Shown piece after piece: positions 1-10,197 of a stretch of 64,000 nucleotides of DNA (within the stretch, counting starts at the first letter, position 1; each line of letters begins with the position of its first letter). Source of the DNA: Novosphingobium profundi (lineage in GTDB: Bacteria; Pseudomonadota; Alphaproteobacteria; Sphingomonadales; Sphingomonadaceae); contig NZ_JABWCU010000008.1 in assembly GCF_018491765.1 (NCBI RefSeq), positions 1-64,000 of the forward strand. Direction: 5' to 3'. The position numbers were made by a program, and so were the translations under genes. The notes beneath the pieces are model-generated. The model had not been told where the DNA came from, made no database searches, and saw nothing but the letters and a program-made list of their open reading frames with translations.

Positions 1-19
1 ACAACCAACATCCCTGTAC

Positions 20-44
20 CCGCCGTTCGGAACCCAAACGGCGG
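20..44. terminator. Perfect 8-bp stem hairpin
   Basis: CCGCCGTT at 20-27 pairs perfectly with AACGGCGG at 37-44 around a 9-nt loop. No T-tract follows on the plus strand. It lies just before the insertion-sequence end repeats, so it may be the terminator of a transposition gene left of the window. That role is inferred from position only. Confidence 0.4.
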
Positions 45-60
45 CGCTTCTCACAATGAG

Positions 61-123
61 ATGAAGGGGGTCAATTTTAGACGCCGATCACCCCGCTAAG
101 GGGGTCAATTTTGCACGCCGCTC
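61..123. mobile_element. End of an insertion sequence with two tandem end repeats, probably IS21-like
   Basis: Two direct repeats of about 23 bp begin AAGGGGGTCAATTTT and end CGCCG. They lie at 64-86 and 98-120 and differ at two bases. Paired repeats of this kind, with a 'GGGGTCAATTTT..ACGCCGATCACCCC' flavour, are typical of the multiple transposase-binding sites at IS21-family ends. No transposase coding sequence lies inside the window, so the family call is a recollection of end-sequence style and not a match. The element would extend leftwards, and its exact tip (a CA or TG near 115-130) is not resolved. Confidence 0.5.
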
Positions 124-262
124 CACACCCCAAAAATCCCGAAATAAAGATTGACGACAGAGGGATCGACTCTAAGGGTCTGAACTCACCGCAGCATTGC
201 CGCGCGGCTTCGCAAAGTATGCAGCACCACCCCATTGCCGAACAAGCAAAATGTGAGCAGTT
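124..262. other. Leader between the insertion-sequence end and rfbF
   Basis: This non-coding stretch precedes the first gene of the CDP-sugar operon. A TTGACG at 151-156 could be a -35 element, but the bases about 17 nt downstream (TAAGGG) are a poor -10. No strong ribosome-binding site precedes the GTG start. The operon promoter may be here or partly supplied by the insertion element. Confidence 0.3.
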
Positions 263-1030
263 GTGACAAAAGTAGTTATCTTAGCCGGTGGCCTTGGCAC
301 GCGCCTTGGTGAAGAAACCGGCCTCCGCCCGAAGCCCATGGTGAACGTCGGCGGCAAGCCAATTCTTTGGCACATCATGAAAATCTATTCACAGCATGGT
401 GTGAATGACTTTATCATTTGCCTTGGGTACAAAGGCTATGTGATCAAAGAATATTTTGCAAACTATTTTCTGCACAATGCGGATGTCACGATCGACATCG
501 AACGCAACGAGCTCAAGGTGCATCAGAACTGGGCCGAACCTTGGAAGATCACGCTGGTCGAGACGGGCGCCGAAACGATGACCGGCGGCCGCCTCAAGGC
601 GGTGCGCAACTACCTTGACGACGAGCCCTTCTGCTTCACCTACGGCGACGGCGTGGCCGACATCGACGTGACCGCGCAGCTCAAGTTCCACGCCGAGCAC
701 AAGAAGAAGGCCACCATCACCGCCGTCGCCCCTCCGGGCCGCTTCGGCGCTCTCGAATTCGACGGCGACCTCGTCCGCCGCTTCCACGAAAAGCCGGCCG
801 GCGACGGCGGCCTGATCAACGGTGGCTTCTTCGTGCTCGATCCCTCGGTGATCGACCTCGTCGACCAGCCCTCGACGATCTGGGAAAAGGAACCGCTCGA
901 GAAGCTCGCGCAAGCCGGCGAACTCGCGGCCTTCCGCCATGACGGCTTCTGGCAGCCGATGGACACCCTGCGCGACAAGCAGCACCTCGAGCAACTCTGG
1001 GAGCAGGGCGCACCTTGGAAGTCATGGTAA
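263..1030 (+). CDS. rfbF: Glucose-1-phosphate cytidylyltransferase
   Basis: This cytoplasmic enzyme joins CTP and glucose-1-phosphate to give CDP-glucose, the entry point to CDP-3,6-dideoxyhexoses. The 255-aa length is normal for RfbF. The nucleotide-binding loop AGGLGTRLGEETGLRPKPM is at residues 8-26, followed by the GGKPILWHIM segment usual for this family. The start is a GTG at 263; an upstream ATG at 252 is closed at once by TGA. The next gene starts inside its last codons. It is the first gene of a plus-strand train that continues to 14706. The early part of the gene is less GC-rich than the rest. Identity is secure; which sugar is finally made depends on the downstream genes. Confidence 0.95.
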   Translation: MTKVVILAGGLGTRLGEETGLRPKPMVNVGGKPILWHIMKIYSQHGVNDFIICLGYKGYVIKEYFANYFLHNADVTIDIERNELKVHQNWAEPWKITLVETGAETMTGGRLKAVRNYLDDEPFCFTYGDGVADIDVTAQLKFHAEHKKKATITAVAPPGRFGALEFDGDLVRRFHEKPAGDGGLINGGFFVLDPSVIDLVDQPSTIWEKEPLEKLAQAGELAAFRHDGFWQPMDTLRDKQHLEQLWEQGAPWKSW

Positions 1031-2101
1031 ACGAGGCGTTCTGGCGCGACCGCCGCGTTCTGCTGACCGGCCACACCGGCTTCAAGGGAAGCTGGCTGGC
1101 CCTGTGGCTCTCGCGTCTTGGCGCGAAAGTTACGGGCTTCGCCCTCCCGGCTGAGGAGGTCAGTCTCTTCAACCAGGCCGGCATCGCCGGCCTGGTTGAT
1201 CACGTCGAGGGCGACATCCGCGATTTCGCGGCCGTCGAGGCCGTCGTGCAGCGCGCACAGCCCGAAGTGGTCTTCCACCTCGCCGCGCAGCCGCTCGTAC
1301 GCCTGTCCTACGACGAGCCGGTCGAGACCTTCGCGACCAACGTTCAGGGCACCGTGCACGTGCTCGACGCCTGTCGCCGGGTCCCCGACCTCAAGGCGAT
1401 TGTCTGCGTCACCAGCGACAAGTGCTACGAGAACCGCGACTGGGTCTGGCCCTACCGCGAGAGCGACCCGATGGGCGGCCACGACCCCTACAGCGCGAGC
1501 AAGGGCGCGGCGGAACTCATCGTCGCCTCGTACCGGCGCAGCTTCTTCTCGCAAGGCGAGACGCGGCTCGCCTCGGTCCGCGCCGGCAACGTGATCGGCG
1601 GCGGCGACTGGGCCGCCGACCGCCTGATCCCCGACATCGTCCGTTCGCTGCTCGTGGGCGAAAAGCCCTTCATCCGTTCGCCGGATTCGATCCGCCCCTG
1701 GCAGCACGTGCTTGAGGCACTTGGCGGCTACCTGCTGATCGCGCAGCACCTTGCCGATGGCCGTGACTGGGCGGCCACGGGGTGGAACTTCGGCCCCGCC
1801 GACGACGACGCGCGCCCGGTGCACTGGATCGCCGACCGCATGACCGAGACCTGGGGAACCCCGGGCTGGACGACGCAGGCCATCCAGCAGCCCCACGAAG
1901 CGCGTCTTCTCAAGCTTGATTGCACCAAGGCACGCAGCGAACTGGGTTGGCGGCCCGCACTGCGCCTTGCCGAGGCGCTCGACTTCATCTGCGACTGGCA
2001 CAAGGCCCTGGCCGGCGGCGCGGATGCTCTCGAGACCTCTTTCAATCAATTGGACGATTACCGCCATCGTCTCAACGAAGCCCTTGATGGAACGAAACCC
2101 T

Positions 2102-2112
<11 letters not shown>
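1024..2112 (+). CDS. rfbG: CDP-glucose 4,6-dehydratase
   Basis: It converts CDP-glucose to CDP-4-keto-6-deoxyglucose. This 362-aa extended SDR has the NAD loop [10 protein letters not shown] near residue 16, a substrate/catalytic block with TSDKCYEN, and YSASKGAAE (YxxxK) in the middle. All are typical of the family. The ATG at 1024 overlaps the end of rfbF by 7 bp; an in-frame TTG at 1015 is less likely. Its own end overlaps rfbH by 11 bp. Such overlaps indicate a translationally coupled operon. The call is firm. Confidence 0.95.
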
Positions 2113-3463
<1,351 letters not shown>

Positions 3464-3491
3464 AGACCACAAGTTTGAGGAGGAGCAAACT

Positions 3492-4199
3492 GTGACCGAG
3501 ATCAAGTTCGTTCTGGATTTCGATGGCGTGCTGTTCAACAGCGCGTTCGAAGCCTACAGCGTGTGCAACGAAACCGTCGCCAACAAACCCGGGTACCGCC
3601 AGGACGTGAGCTACGAGGAATTCCTCAGCTTCCGTTCGGTGGTAACCGACGCGTGGCAGTACAACCGGCTCTACAGCAGCGAGCGTAGCGTCCCGCTCTC
3701 GGCGATCACCGCGATCAAGCCGGATGCCGCCGACTGGCAGTTCTCGAAGGAGTTCTTCGAAGCGCGTGAGCGGATCATGGCCAATCCCGATTGGCCCAAG
3801 CTCATGCCGCCCTACGACTTCTTCTACCTGCTCAAGCCGTACCTGATCGAGTACCCGCAACACTTCGCGATCCTCTCGACGCGCAACGTCACCTCGCTGC
3901 GCGAGACGCTGGCGTTCCACGGCGCGGATGTCATCCCGGTCTTCGGACAGGAGGACATCCGACGCCTGGGCAGCAAGCTCGATGTCGCCAAGTCGCAGCA
4001 CTGGCTCGATCGCGGGCGCTACCTCATCGTCTACGTCGACGACATGAACCGCCATCTCGAACCGTTCGAGGGCGAAATCCACCTGCCGCTCCACGCCAAC
4101 TGGGGATATGACGCCAGCACGTCGAGCAGTCTTTCGGCCAATCAGATACACACGATCATCACGTCTCTACTCACGATTGCCAAGAGGGGGAGCGAATGA
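3492..4199 (+). CDS. HAD-superfamily hydrolase in the CDP-sugar operon
   Basis: This 235-aa protein carries HAD motifs: DFDGVL near residue 9 (nucleophile Asp), the STRN segment (motif II), a Lys in SKLDVAKSQ (motif III) and VDDMN (motif IV). It should be a magnesium-dependent phosphatase or phosphotransferase; its substrate cannot be read from sequence. The GTG start at 3492 follows an excellent ribosome-binding site, GAGGAG around 3478-3484. Its last bases overlap the next start as ATGA, so it is coupled to the ThDP enzyme. A role in making, repairing or releasing a sugar-phosphate intermediate is an inference from the neighbours. Confidence 0.85.
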   Translation: MTEIKFVLDFDGVLFNSAFEAYSVCNETVANKPGYRQDVSYEEFLSFRSVVTDAWQYNRLYSSERSVPLSAITAIKPDAADWQFSKEFFEARERIMANPDWPKLMPPYDFFYLLKPYLIEYPQHFAILSTRNVTSLRETLAFHGADVIPVFGQEDIRRLGSKLDVAKSQHWLDRGRYLIVYVDDMNRHLEPFEGEIHLPLHANWGYDASTSSSLSANQIHTIITSLLTIAKRGSE

Positions 4200-6004
4200 A
4201 GTATTCAGATCAGATCGGCGCCTGGCTCAAGGCCGCCGGATATACGCACTATTTCTATGTCGGCGGGGGCAACATCATGCACCTCACCGAGAGTCTCGAC
4301 CGGTTCCTGACCGGCGTTCCCGTGGTCCATGAAGTGGCCGCGGGCATCGCGGCGGAATACTTCAACGAGATTCATCCCGAGGCGCGCGCGCTGGCGCTCG
4401 TGACCACCGGGCCGGGTCTTACCAACGTGCTCACCGCGGTCAGCGGCGCCTGGCTGGAAAGCCGCGAGCTCCTGCTCATCGGCGGACAGGTCAAGACCAG
4501 CGATCTCGCCAACGGCGAAGTGCGCGGACGCGGCATTCAGGAAGTGGCCGGCGTGGAGCTCTTCGCCCCCACGACCAAGGCCTCCTACCGCTTCACTGCG
4601 CCGATCGACGCCAAGGCCTTCCTGGGCCTGATCGAGCAGAGCTGGACCCCGCGCAAGGGCCCCGTCTTCCTCGAGATGCCTCTCGATGTGCAGGCCGCGA
4701 ACGTCGAGGAAGAAGCCCTGCCCGAAATCGTCGCGCCCAGCCTGCCGGCGGCCCCGGACAGCGACGTCCAGAAAGTCGTCGAGCTCTATCGCTCCGCGCA
4801 GCGCCCCGTGGTGCTGGTGGGTGGCGGTATCGACAACGCGACGGTCGACGCCCTGCGCGCTCGCCTCGAGGACCTGCGCGTCCCGGTGATGACCACCTAC
4901 AACGGCGCCGATCGCTTTGCCGGCGATGCGCCCAACTTCCTCGGCCGCCCCAACACCTGGGGCCAGCGCGCCGCCAACATCGTCATCCAGAAGTCGGACC
5001 TGATCATCGCCCTGGGCACGCGCCTCGGGCTGCAGCAGACCGGCTTCAACTGGCAGGAATTCGGCCGCGACGCCCAGATCGTCCAGCTCGACATCGACGC
5101 ACGCGAACTGACCAAGGGCCATCCGCGCATCGATCTCGGCCTGCCCTTCGACGCCAACGACTTCCTGACGCGCCTCGCCGCCTACGACCTGCCCGCCAAG
5201 CAGGACTGGATCGACGAGGCCCAGGCGATCCGCGCAAGCATCCCGCGCGTCGAACCGGTCAACCACACCGGCCCGGGCTATCTCTCGCCCTACGACTTCA
5301 TCGTCGGCCTCGAGAGCTTCACCCGCCCCGACGACCTCATCATCCCGTGCTCGAGCGGCAGCGCCTTCACCTTGTCGATGACGCTCTACCAGCCCAAGCT
5401 CGGCCAGCGCATGCTGACCAACAAGTCGCTCGCCTCGATGGGCTATGGCCTGTCGGGCGCGATCGGCGCGGCGGTCGCCGGCGAAGGCCGGCGCACCATC
5501 CTGATCGAGGGCGACGGCGGTTTCGCGCAGAACATGCAGGAAATCGGCACGGCGGCGATCAACGATCTCAACCTGAAGATGTTCATCTTCGACGACCAGG
5601 GCCATGCCTCGATCCGCATGACCCAGCGCAACTACTTCAGCGGCAAGTACCTGGGCTGCGACACGAAGTCGGGCCTCGGCCTGCCGCGCTGGGAAAAGCT
5701 GTTCCAGGCTTGGGACGTGCCGGTCATGCCGGTGCCGCTCGATTTCCGGACGAACCCGGAATTCCGCGCCGCAATGGAGCGCCCGGGCACCGAGGCCTTC
5801 ATCGTCCCGGTCGATCCCGAGCAGACCTACTTCCCCAAGATCAGCAGCCGGATCACGGCCAGCGGCTCGATGGAATCGAACCCCATCGATCGCATGAGCC
5901 CGGAAGTCGACTACCCGCTTGCAGCCCCCGCCGAGCCGGCCAGGCAGGCAAAGCCAGCCAGGCAGGCGAAGCCGGCCATCCTCGAGGAGCAGGAACCGGG
6001 CTGA
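4196..6004 (+). CDS. Thiamine-diphosphate enzyme, acetolactate-synthase-like, possible YerE-type sugar-branching enzyme
   Basis: This 602-aa protein has the three domains of the ALS/pyruvate-oxidase family. Glu46 in VVHEVAAG is the expected cofactor-activating glutamate. A central FAD/nucleotide-like domain runs about 185-330, and the ThDP domain has EGDGGF at 438-443. Beside rfbFGH, the best functional model is YerE of Yersinia, which adds a two-carbon unit from pyruvate to the C4 ketone of CDP-3,6-dideoxy-4-keto-glucose. The magnesium-binding motif is odd: the usual Asn-Asn 24 residues after GDG is Asp466-Asp467 here (MFIFDDQGHASI). The C-terminal tail contains a short tandem repeat (ARQAKP twice) coded by an 18-bp tandem repeat near 5937-5975. 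The family is certain; the substrate is inferred from context. Confidence 0.8.
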   Translation: MKYSDQIGAWLKAAGYTHYFYVGGGNIMHLTESLDRFLTGVPVVHEVAAGIAAEYFNEIHPEARALALVTTGPGLTNVLTAVSGAWLESRELLLIGGQVKTSDLANGEVRGRGIQEVAGVELFAPTTKASYRFTAPIDAKAFLGLIEQSWTPRKGPVFLEMPLDVQAANVEEEALPEIVAPSLPAAPDSDVQKVVELYRSAQRPVVLVGGGIDNATVDALRARLEDLRVPVMTTYNGADRFAGDAPNFLGRPNTWGQRAANIVIQKSDLIIALGTRLGLQQTGFNWQEFGRDAQIVQLDIDARELTKGHPRIDLGLPFDANDFLTRLAAYDLPAKQDWIDEAQAIRASIPRVEPVNHTGPGYLSPYDFIVGLESFTRPDDLIIPCSSGSAFTLSMTLYQPKLGQRMLTNKSLASMGYGLSGAIGAAVAGEGRRTILIEGDGGFAQNMQEIGTAAINDLNLKMFIFDDQGHASIRMTQRNYFSGKYLGCDTKSGLGLPRWEKLFQAWDVPVMPVPLDFRTNPEFRAAMERPGTEAFIVPVDPEQTYFPKISSRITASGSMESNPIDRMSPEVDYPLAAPAEPARQAKPARQAKPAILEEQEPG

Positions 6005-6028
6005 AGCCCGGTTCGCTTCACGTCGGCC

Positions 6029-7045
6029 ATGCACCCTCGCTCCGTCGCCAGCCACGGCTCCCTTCGCCTCGCGCCCGCAGCGCGCGCTGCGCTCGCCGAT
6101 GACGATCGCAGGATCGTCATCGTGGGCGCGCGCGGATGGATCGGGCAGACGTTGCTGAACCTCCTCGACGAAGCGCTCGGTGCCGATGGGCTTGCCGAAC
6201 GCGTCGTCTGCTTCGGTTCGGCCCCGGCCGAAATCACGCTCGAAAGCGGCACCGTTGTATCCCAACGAGCCCTCCCGACGCTTGCCGATCTCGAGACGCG
6301 CCCCACACTGCTCTTCCACCTCGCGTTCCTGACCATGGACAAGGTCTCGGGCATGGTCGAGAGCGACTATGTCAGCGCCAACAAGGCGCTGAGCCGCCAG
6401 GTCCACGAGGCGCTCGACCCTATCGGAGTGGACCGGCTGTTCGTGGCCTCGTCGGGCGCGGCGGCCTTTGCCGACGATCCGCAGGCCGCGGCGCCGCTGC
6501 GCCTCTACGGCCGCCTCAAGTGCGAGGACGAGGTGCTCTTCGCACGCTGGGCGAACGCGCGCGCCGACCGCGGCGTACGCGCCGCGATCGGACGGATCTA
6601 CAGCGTTTCGGGTCCTTTCATGAACAAGCACGGCACTTATGCGCTGGCTTCGTTCATTCTCGATGCCCTGGCCGCGCGACCGATCATGGTGCGCGCGCCG
6701 ATGCCGGTGCTTCGCAGCTACGTTGCGGTTCGTGAGCTCGTCTCGTTCGTCGTCGCCGAATTGCTGGGGACAATCCCCGGCCCGGCCGCACTGCACTTCG
6801 AGACCGCCGGCGAAGCGCTGGAATTGGCCGAAGTGGCCGCTTGCGTCGCGCAAGTCCTGGGCACCACGGCGCCCTCCCGAACGCTCCATTCGCACGACGC
6901 CAACCGCTACGTGGGCGATCATCTCGCCTGGCAGGACTTGCTTGGTCGCCATGCAATCGCGCATATGCCGCTCGAAGAGCAGATCCGGGAGACCGCCGCG
7001 TGGTTCGTGGAGAACGTGGCTGAGGAAGCTGCGGTCCCCGACTAG
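6029..7045 (+). CDS. NAD(P)-dependent SDR epimerase/reductase of the CDP-sugar operon
   Basis: This 338-aa extended short-chain dehydrogenase has the dinucleotide loop VGARGWIG near residue 33 and the catalytic YGRLK (YxxxK) near residue 157. About 27 residues precede the Rossmann fold, so the true start could be further in; no clear ribosome-binding site marks the ATG at 6029. In yersiniose synthesis a reductase (YerF) reduces the acetyl branch made by the ThDP enzyme. This gene, 24 bp after the ThDP gene, is the natural candidate for that step. C4 epimerisation or reduction is an alternative. Confidence 0.75.
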   Translation: MHPRSVASHGSLRLAPAARAALADDDRRIVIVGARGWIGQTLLNLLDEALGADGLAERVVCFGSAPAEITLESGTVVSQRALPTLADLETRPTLLFHLAFLTMDKVSGMVESDYVSANKALSRQVHEALDPIGVDRLFVASSGAAAFADDPQAAAPLRLYGRLKCEDEVLFARWANARADRGVRAAIGRIYSVSGPFMNKHGTYALASFILDALAARPIMVRAPMPVLRSYVAVRELVSFVVAELLGTIPGPAALHFETAGEALELAEVAACVAQVLGTTAPSRTLHSHDANRYVGDHLAWQDLLGRHAIAHMPLEEQIRETAAWFVENVAEEAAVPD

Positions 7046-7120
7046 AGGGCGTGTCTGTGCAATTCGTTCGTATTGATAGGTGTCTCGCCGCTCCGCACGT
7101 TTCATCCGGAGCGCGTTTGA

Positions 7121-9094
7121 ATGGGAAATGGTACGTTGACTAACAACAAGACGGCCAAACGCGGCTGCTGGCTCTCCAAGGTTTCGCTAACAAGCCTGGT
7201 CGTCGCTGTCGGCCTGGTGGGCAGCGCCCCATTCAACCTGGCCGCGGCACAGACGCGCAACGACAGCAGCAGCGATTCGTCGAGCGATTCGAGCAGCAGC
7301 TCCTCGTCGAGCAGCGACAGCTCGAGCTACAACCCCTACGCGGGCAACGCGAGCCAGAAGCCCTACAGCGTCTCGAGCTCGAGCGACAGCAGCGATAGCA
7401 ATTCCTCGAACCTCCTCACCATGCAGGCCCTTCTCGCCGCGCGCGAAGGGGCCGGCTCGGAGAACGAATTGCGCAAGCCAGCGGACCCCAGCCAGTTCCA
7501 GCGCTACGTCGAACGGCTGCTCGGCTACGAAATCAAGCGCTTCGGCGACACCCTCGTGTTGCCCGGAAACCGTGATTTCGCGACTCCGGCCGAAGCCAGC
7601 GTGCCGCCCAGCTATGTCATCCAGCCCGGCGATACGGTTACCATCAACCTTGCCGGTTCGATGGAAGGCAGCGTCGAGCGCAAAGTCGACACCAACGGTC
7701 GGATCTTCCTCGAGGGCGTGGGCCCGGTCACCGTCGCGGGCGTGCGCCAGGGCGACCTGCGCGACGTCATCGCGCGGGCCATCGGTACCCAGTTCCGCGG
7801 GTTCACCGTCTCGGTCACGCTGAGCGAACTGCGCGGCATCCGCGTCTTCGTCACCGGCTTCGCCAACAACCCGGGCGCCTTCAGCGTGGGCAGCCTGTCG
7901 ACGCTCGCCAACGCGGTGTTCCAGGCCGGCGGCCCGGCTACCGGCGGCAGCTGGCGCGACATCAAGCTCTACCGCAACAACCAGCTGATAAAGGACTTCG
8001 ACCTGCTCACGCTGATGCGCGGGGGCAATCGCATCGACGACGAGCTGCTGCAGAACGGCGATGTCCTGTTCATTCCGGCCGCAGGCCCCCAAGTTGCGGT
8101 CATCGGCGCCGTCAACGACGAAGCCATCTACGAAGCGCGCGCGGGCGAAAGCCTGGCCGATCTGCTGGCCGACGCCGGCGGCGCCAACACCGTGGGCGAC
8201 ACCAGCCGCCTGGTCCTCTACCGGACCGGCACCGAAGCCGTCGCCGGCCCGCAGATCTTCTCGCTGGCCGAGGCGGCCTCGGTCTCGATCCGCCCGGGCG
8301 ACATCATCCAGGTCCTGGCAACCGGCACCTTGCAGCAGCCGACCGCTCAGCAGAAGGTCCTGGTGCGCATCGAAGGCGAAGTCCAGAAGCCCGGCATCTA
8401 CTATGTCGCACCCGGCACCCAGAGCCAGGATGTGATCGCGATGGCTGGCGGGCTCACCCCCCGCGCCTATCCCTTCGCCACGAAGTTCACGCGCCAGTCG
8501 ATCATGCTCCAGCAGCAGGACGCCTACAAGGAAGCGCTCGAGCAGTTGCAATTCGCGCTCGCCGCGACCCCGCTCAGCGCCGATCCCAGCGTCAACAACG
8601 GCGATCGCGACGACCAGGTCACCGCAGCCAAGGCGGTCCTCGCCCAGCTCAAGGAAAGCAAGCCCGACGGCCGGATCATCCTTCAGATGGATCCCAACGC
8701 GCAGCAGGTACCCACGTCCATCACGCTCGAAAACAACGATGCGATCTACGTTCCGCCCAAGCAGAACACGATCGGCGTCTTCGGGGCCGTCTACCGCCCG
8801 GCCTCGTTCCTGCTGGATGACGCGCACAAGCCCGAGCGGATCGGCGACTACATCGACATGGCCGGCGGCACCCAGCGCGTCGCCGATCGCGGCGGCATCT
8901 TCGTCGTGCGCGCCAACGGCCAGGTGATCTCCAAGAAGAACGGCGCGCTCAACGCCCACGCCTTGCCCGGCGACGTGATCTTCGTCCCGGTCAAGACCCA
9001 GCCCAACACCTTCTGGGCCAAGTTCCAGAGCGTGGTCGGTGGCCTGTTCGGCCTCGGGCTTTCCGCCGCCACGCTCGTGGCGGTGACCCAGTGA
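7121..9094 (+). CDS. Polysaccharide export outer-membrane protein (OPX, Wza/KpsD-like, SLBB domains)
   Basis: This 657-aa secreted protein has a signal peptide with a hydrophobic core about 22-40 and a likely cut after NLAAAQ; no lipobox cysteine is seen. A Ser/Asp-rich stretch covers about 45-90. Next comes the Poly_export domain starting at SYVIQPGDTVTINLAGS, and several SLBB beta-grasp domains after it. The C-terminal hydrophobic segment (GLFGLGLSAATLVAV) may be the membrane anchor. It should form the periplasm/outer-membrane channel for polysaccharide. It overlaps the KpsE-like gene by 4 bp, matching OPX-KpsE pairs of ABC-type capsule systems, although no ABC transporter is in the window. 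Confidence 0.85.
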   Translation: MGNGTLTNNKTAKRGCWLSKVSLTSLVVAVGLVGSAPFNLAAAQTRNDSSSDSSSDSSSSSSSSSDSSSYNPYAGNASQKPYSVSSSSDSSDSNSSNLLTMQALLAAREGAGSENELRKPADPSQFQRYVERLLGYEIKRFGDTLVLPGNRDFATPAEASVPPSYVIQPGDTVTINLAGSMEGSVERKVDTNGRIFLEGVGPVTVAGVRQGDLRDVIARAIGTQFRGFTVSVTLSELRGIRVFVTGFANNPGAFSVGSLSTLANAVFQAGGPATGGSWRDIKLYRNNQLIKDFDLLTLMRGGNRIDDELLQNGDVLFIPAAGPQVAVIGAVNDEAIYEARAGESLADLLADAGGANTVGDTSRLVLYRTGTEAVAGPQIFSLAEAASVSIRPGDIIQVLATGTLQQPTAQQKVLVRIEGEVQKPGIYYVAPGTQSQDVIAMAGGLTPRAYPFATKFTRQSIMLQQQDAYKEALEQLQFALAATPLSADPSVNNGDRDDQVTAAKAVLAQLKESKPDGRIILQMDPNAQQVPTSITLENNDAIYVPPKQNTIGVFGAVYRPASFLLDDAHKPERIGDYIDMAGGTQRVADRGGIFVVRANGQVISKKNGALNAHALPGDVIFVPVKTQPNTFWAKFQSVVGGLFGLGLSAATLVAVTQ

Positions 9095-10197
9095 CGCCGG
9101 CCCGAAGCCTCGTGGGGACTCTGACATCGATGCGCTGGCTATCGCGCTTCCGCAACCGGGCCCTCGTGTTCGGCCTGCCCATCCTCGCCTTCGCCGTGCT
9201 GGCGGTGTTTCCCCAGCGCTATCTCGCCGTCGCGACGATGACGCCGAGCGACCCCAGCAGCATGGGCCTGAGCGCCACGCTGGGCCAGCTGGGCGCAAGC
9301 AACAGCGTGTTCGGCAACCAGGCCGCGATCGAGATCGCAATGCGTGTCGCCAACGGCGTCTACGTGCGCGACCTTGCGATCAAGACCGGCCACCTCGACA
9401 AGGCGCTCGGCAAGTCCTCGCTCGAGCTCGAGCGCGAGCTCGAGCACCGGGTCGACATCCGCTCGCTTCGTGGCGGGATCATCATGATCAGCACGAAGGA
9501 CCGCGATCCCAAGCTCGCCAAGACGGTCGTCTCGTCCTACACCGTGGCGCTGCGCTCGCGCCTCGGCCAGATCGCGCGTGAGCAGAGCGCCTACAAGCGC
9601 AAGGTCCTCGAGCAGCTCGTCGACGAAGCCTCGAAGAACTACGCCAAGGCGCAAGCCAACTACGACACCTACCGCCGCACCTATCGCACGCCCAACCCCC
9701 AGGGCGCGCCCGACAGCGTCAACACCCGCCTGCTGCAGCTTCAAGGTGCCATCGACGCCCAGAAGATCGCGCTCAGCACCGCGCGACAGTTCTACACCGA
9801 CGACAACATCCAGATCCGCCAGCTCAAGGCCGAGATGGCCTCGCTTCAGGAACAGCTGAACCAGGCCCGTTCGCTTGCCCCCAACATCAAGCAGGACAAC
9901 GTGGGCAGCGTGATCGAGAACACCACGCGCCTGTTCGACCTCGAACGCAAGCTCGGCCTGCAGCGTTCGCTCTACGACAGCTACCAGCGCTTCCTCGAGG
10001 GCACGCTCGTCGAGAACATCGCCTCTGATGCCAATTTGCGCATTCTCGAGCCGCCCTACATCGAGACCGACCGTCAGTACTGGATGCCCGGACTGGCCGC
10101 GTTGGCCGCCCTGATCCTGCTGTGGGGCGCGATCGAATTCTACCGCCTGCGCCCGCCCGTGGGTGCCCGGCTCGAGCGGGAGGACACGCATGCCTGA
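9091..10197 (+). CDS. KpsE/BexC-like inner-membrane polysaccharide co-polymerase or export protein
   Basis: This 368-aa protein has two membrane segments near residues 27-43 and 330-346 and a long, charged, coiled-coil-rich periplasmic part between them. That is the layout of Wzz/KpsE proteins. There is no C-terminal kinase domain, unlike the Wzc-type protein at 33561-35789. The GTG start overlaps the OPX stop as GTGA, so both partners are translationally coupled. It is expected to link the inner-membrane exporter with the OPX channel. Confidence 0.8.
   Translation: MTPARSLVGTLTSMRWLSRFRNRALVFGLPILAFAVLAVFPQRYLAVATMTPSDPSSMGLSATLGQLGASNSVFGNQAAIEIAMRVANGVYVRDLAIKTGHLDKALGKSSLELERELEHRVDIRSLRGGIIMISTKDRDPKLAKTVVSSYTVALRSRLGQIAREQSAYKRKVLEQLVDEASKNYAKAQANYDTYRRTYRTPNPQGAPDSVNTRLLQLQGAIDAQKIALSTARQFYTDDNIQIRQLKAEMASLQEQLNQARSLAPNIKQDNVGSVIENTTRLFDLERKLGLQRSLYDSYQRFLEGTLVENIASDANLRILEPPYIETDRQYWMPGLAALAALILLWGAIEFYRLRPPVGARLEREDTHA

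Noticed and set aside
5934..5980. 18-bp tandem repeat near the end of the ThDP gene as a regulatory repeat
   Set aside because: It lies in frame and simply encodes two ARQAKP units in a disordered tail; two copies are too few to suggest a regulatory array.
4205..7105. A 966-codon open frame on the minus strand across the ThDP and SDR genes
   Set aside because: It is antisense to strongly supported genes, has no motifs, and is explained by high GC with few stop codons in the complementary frame.
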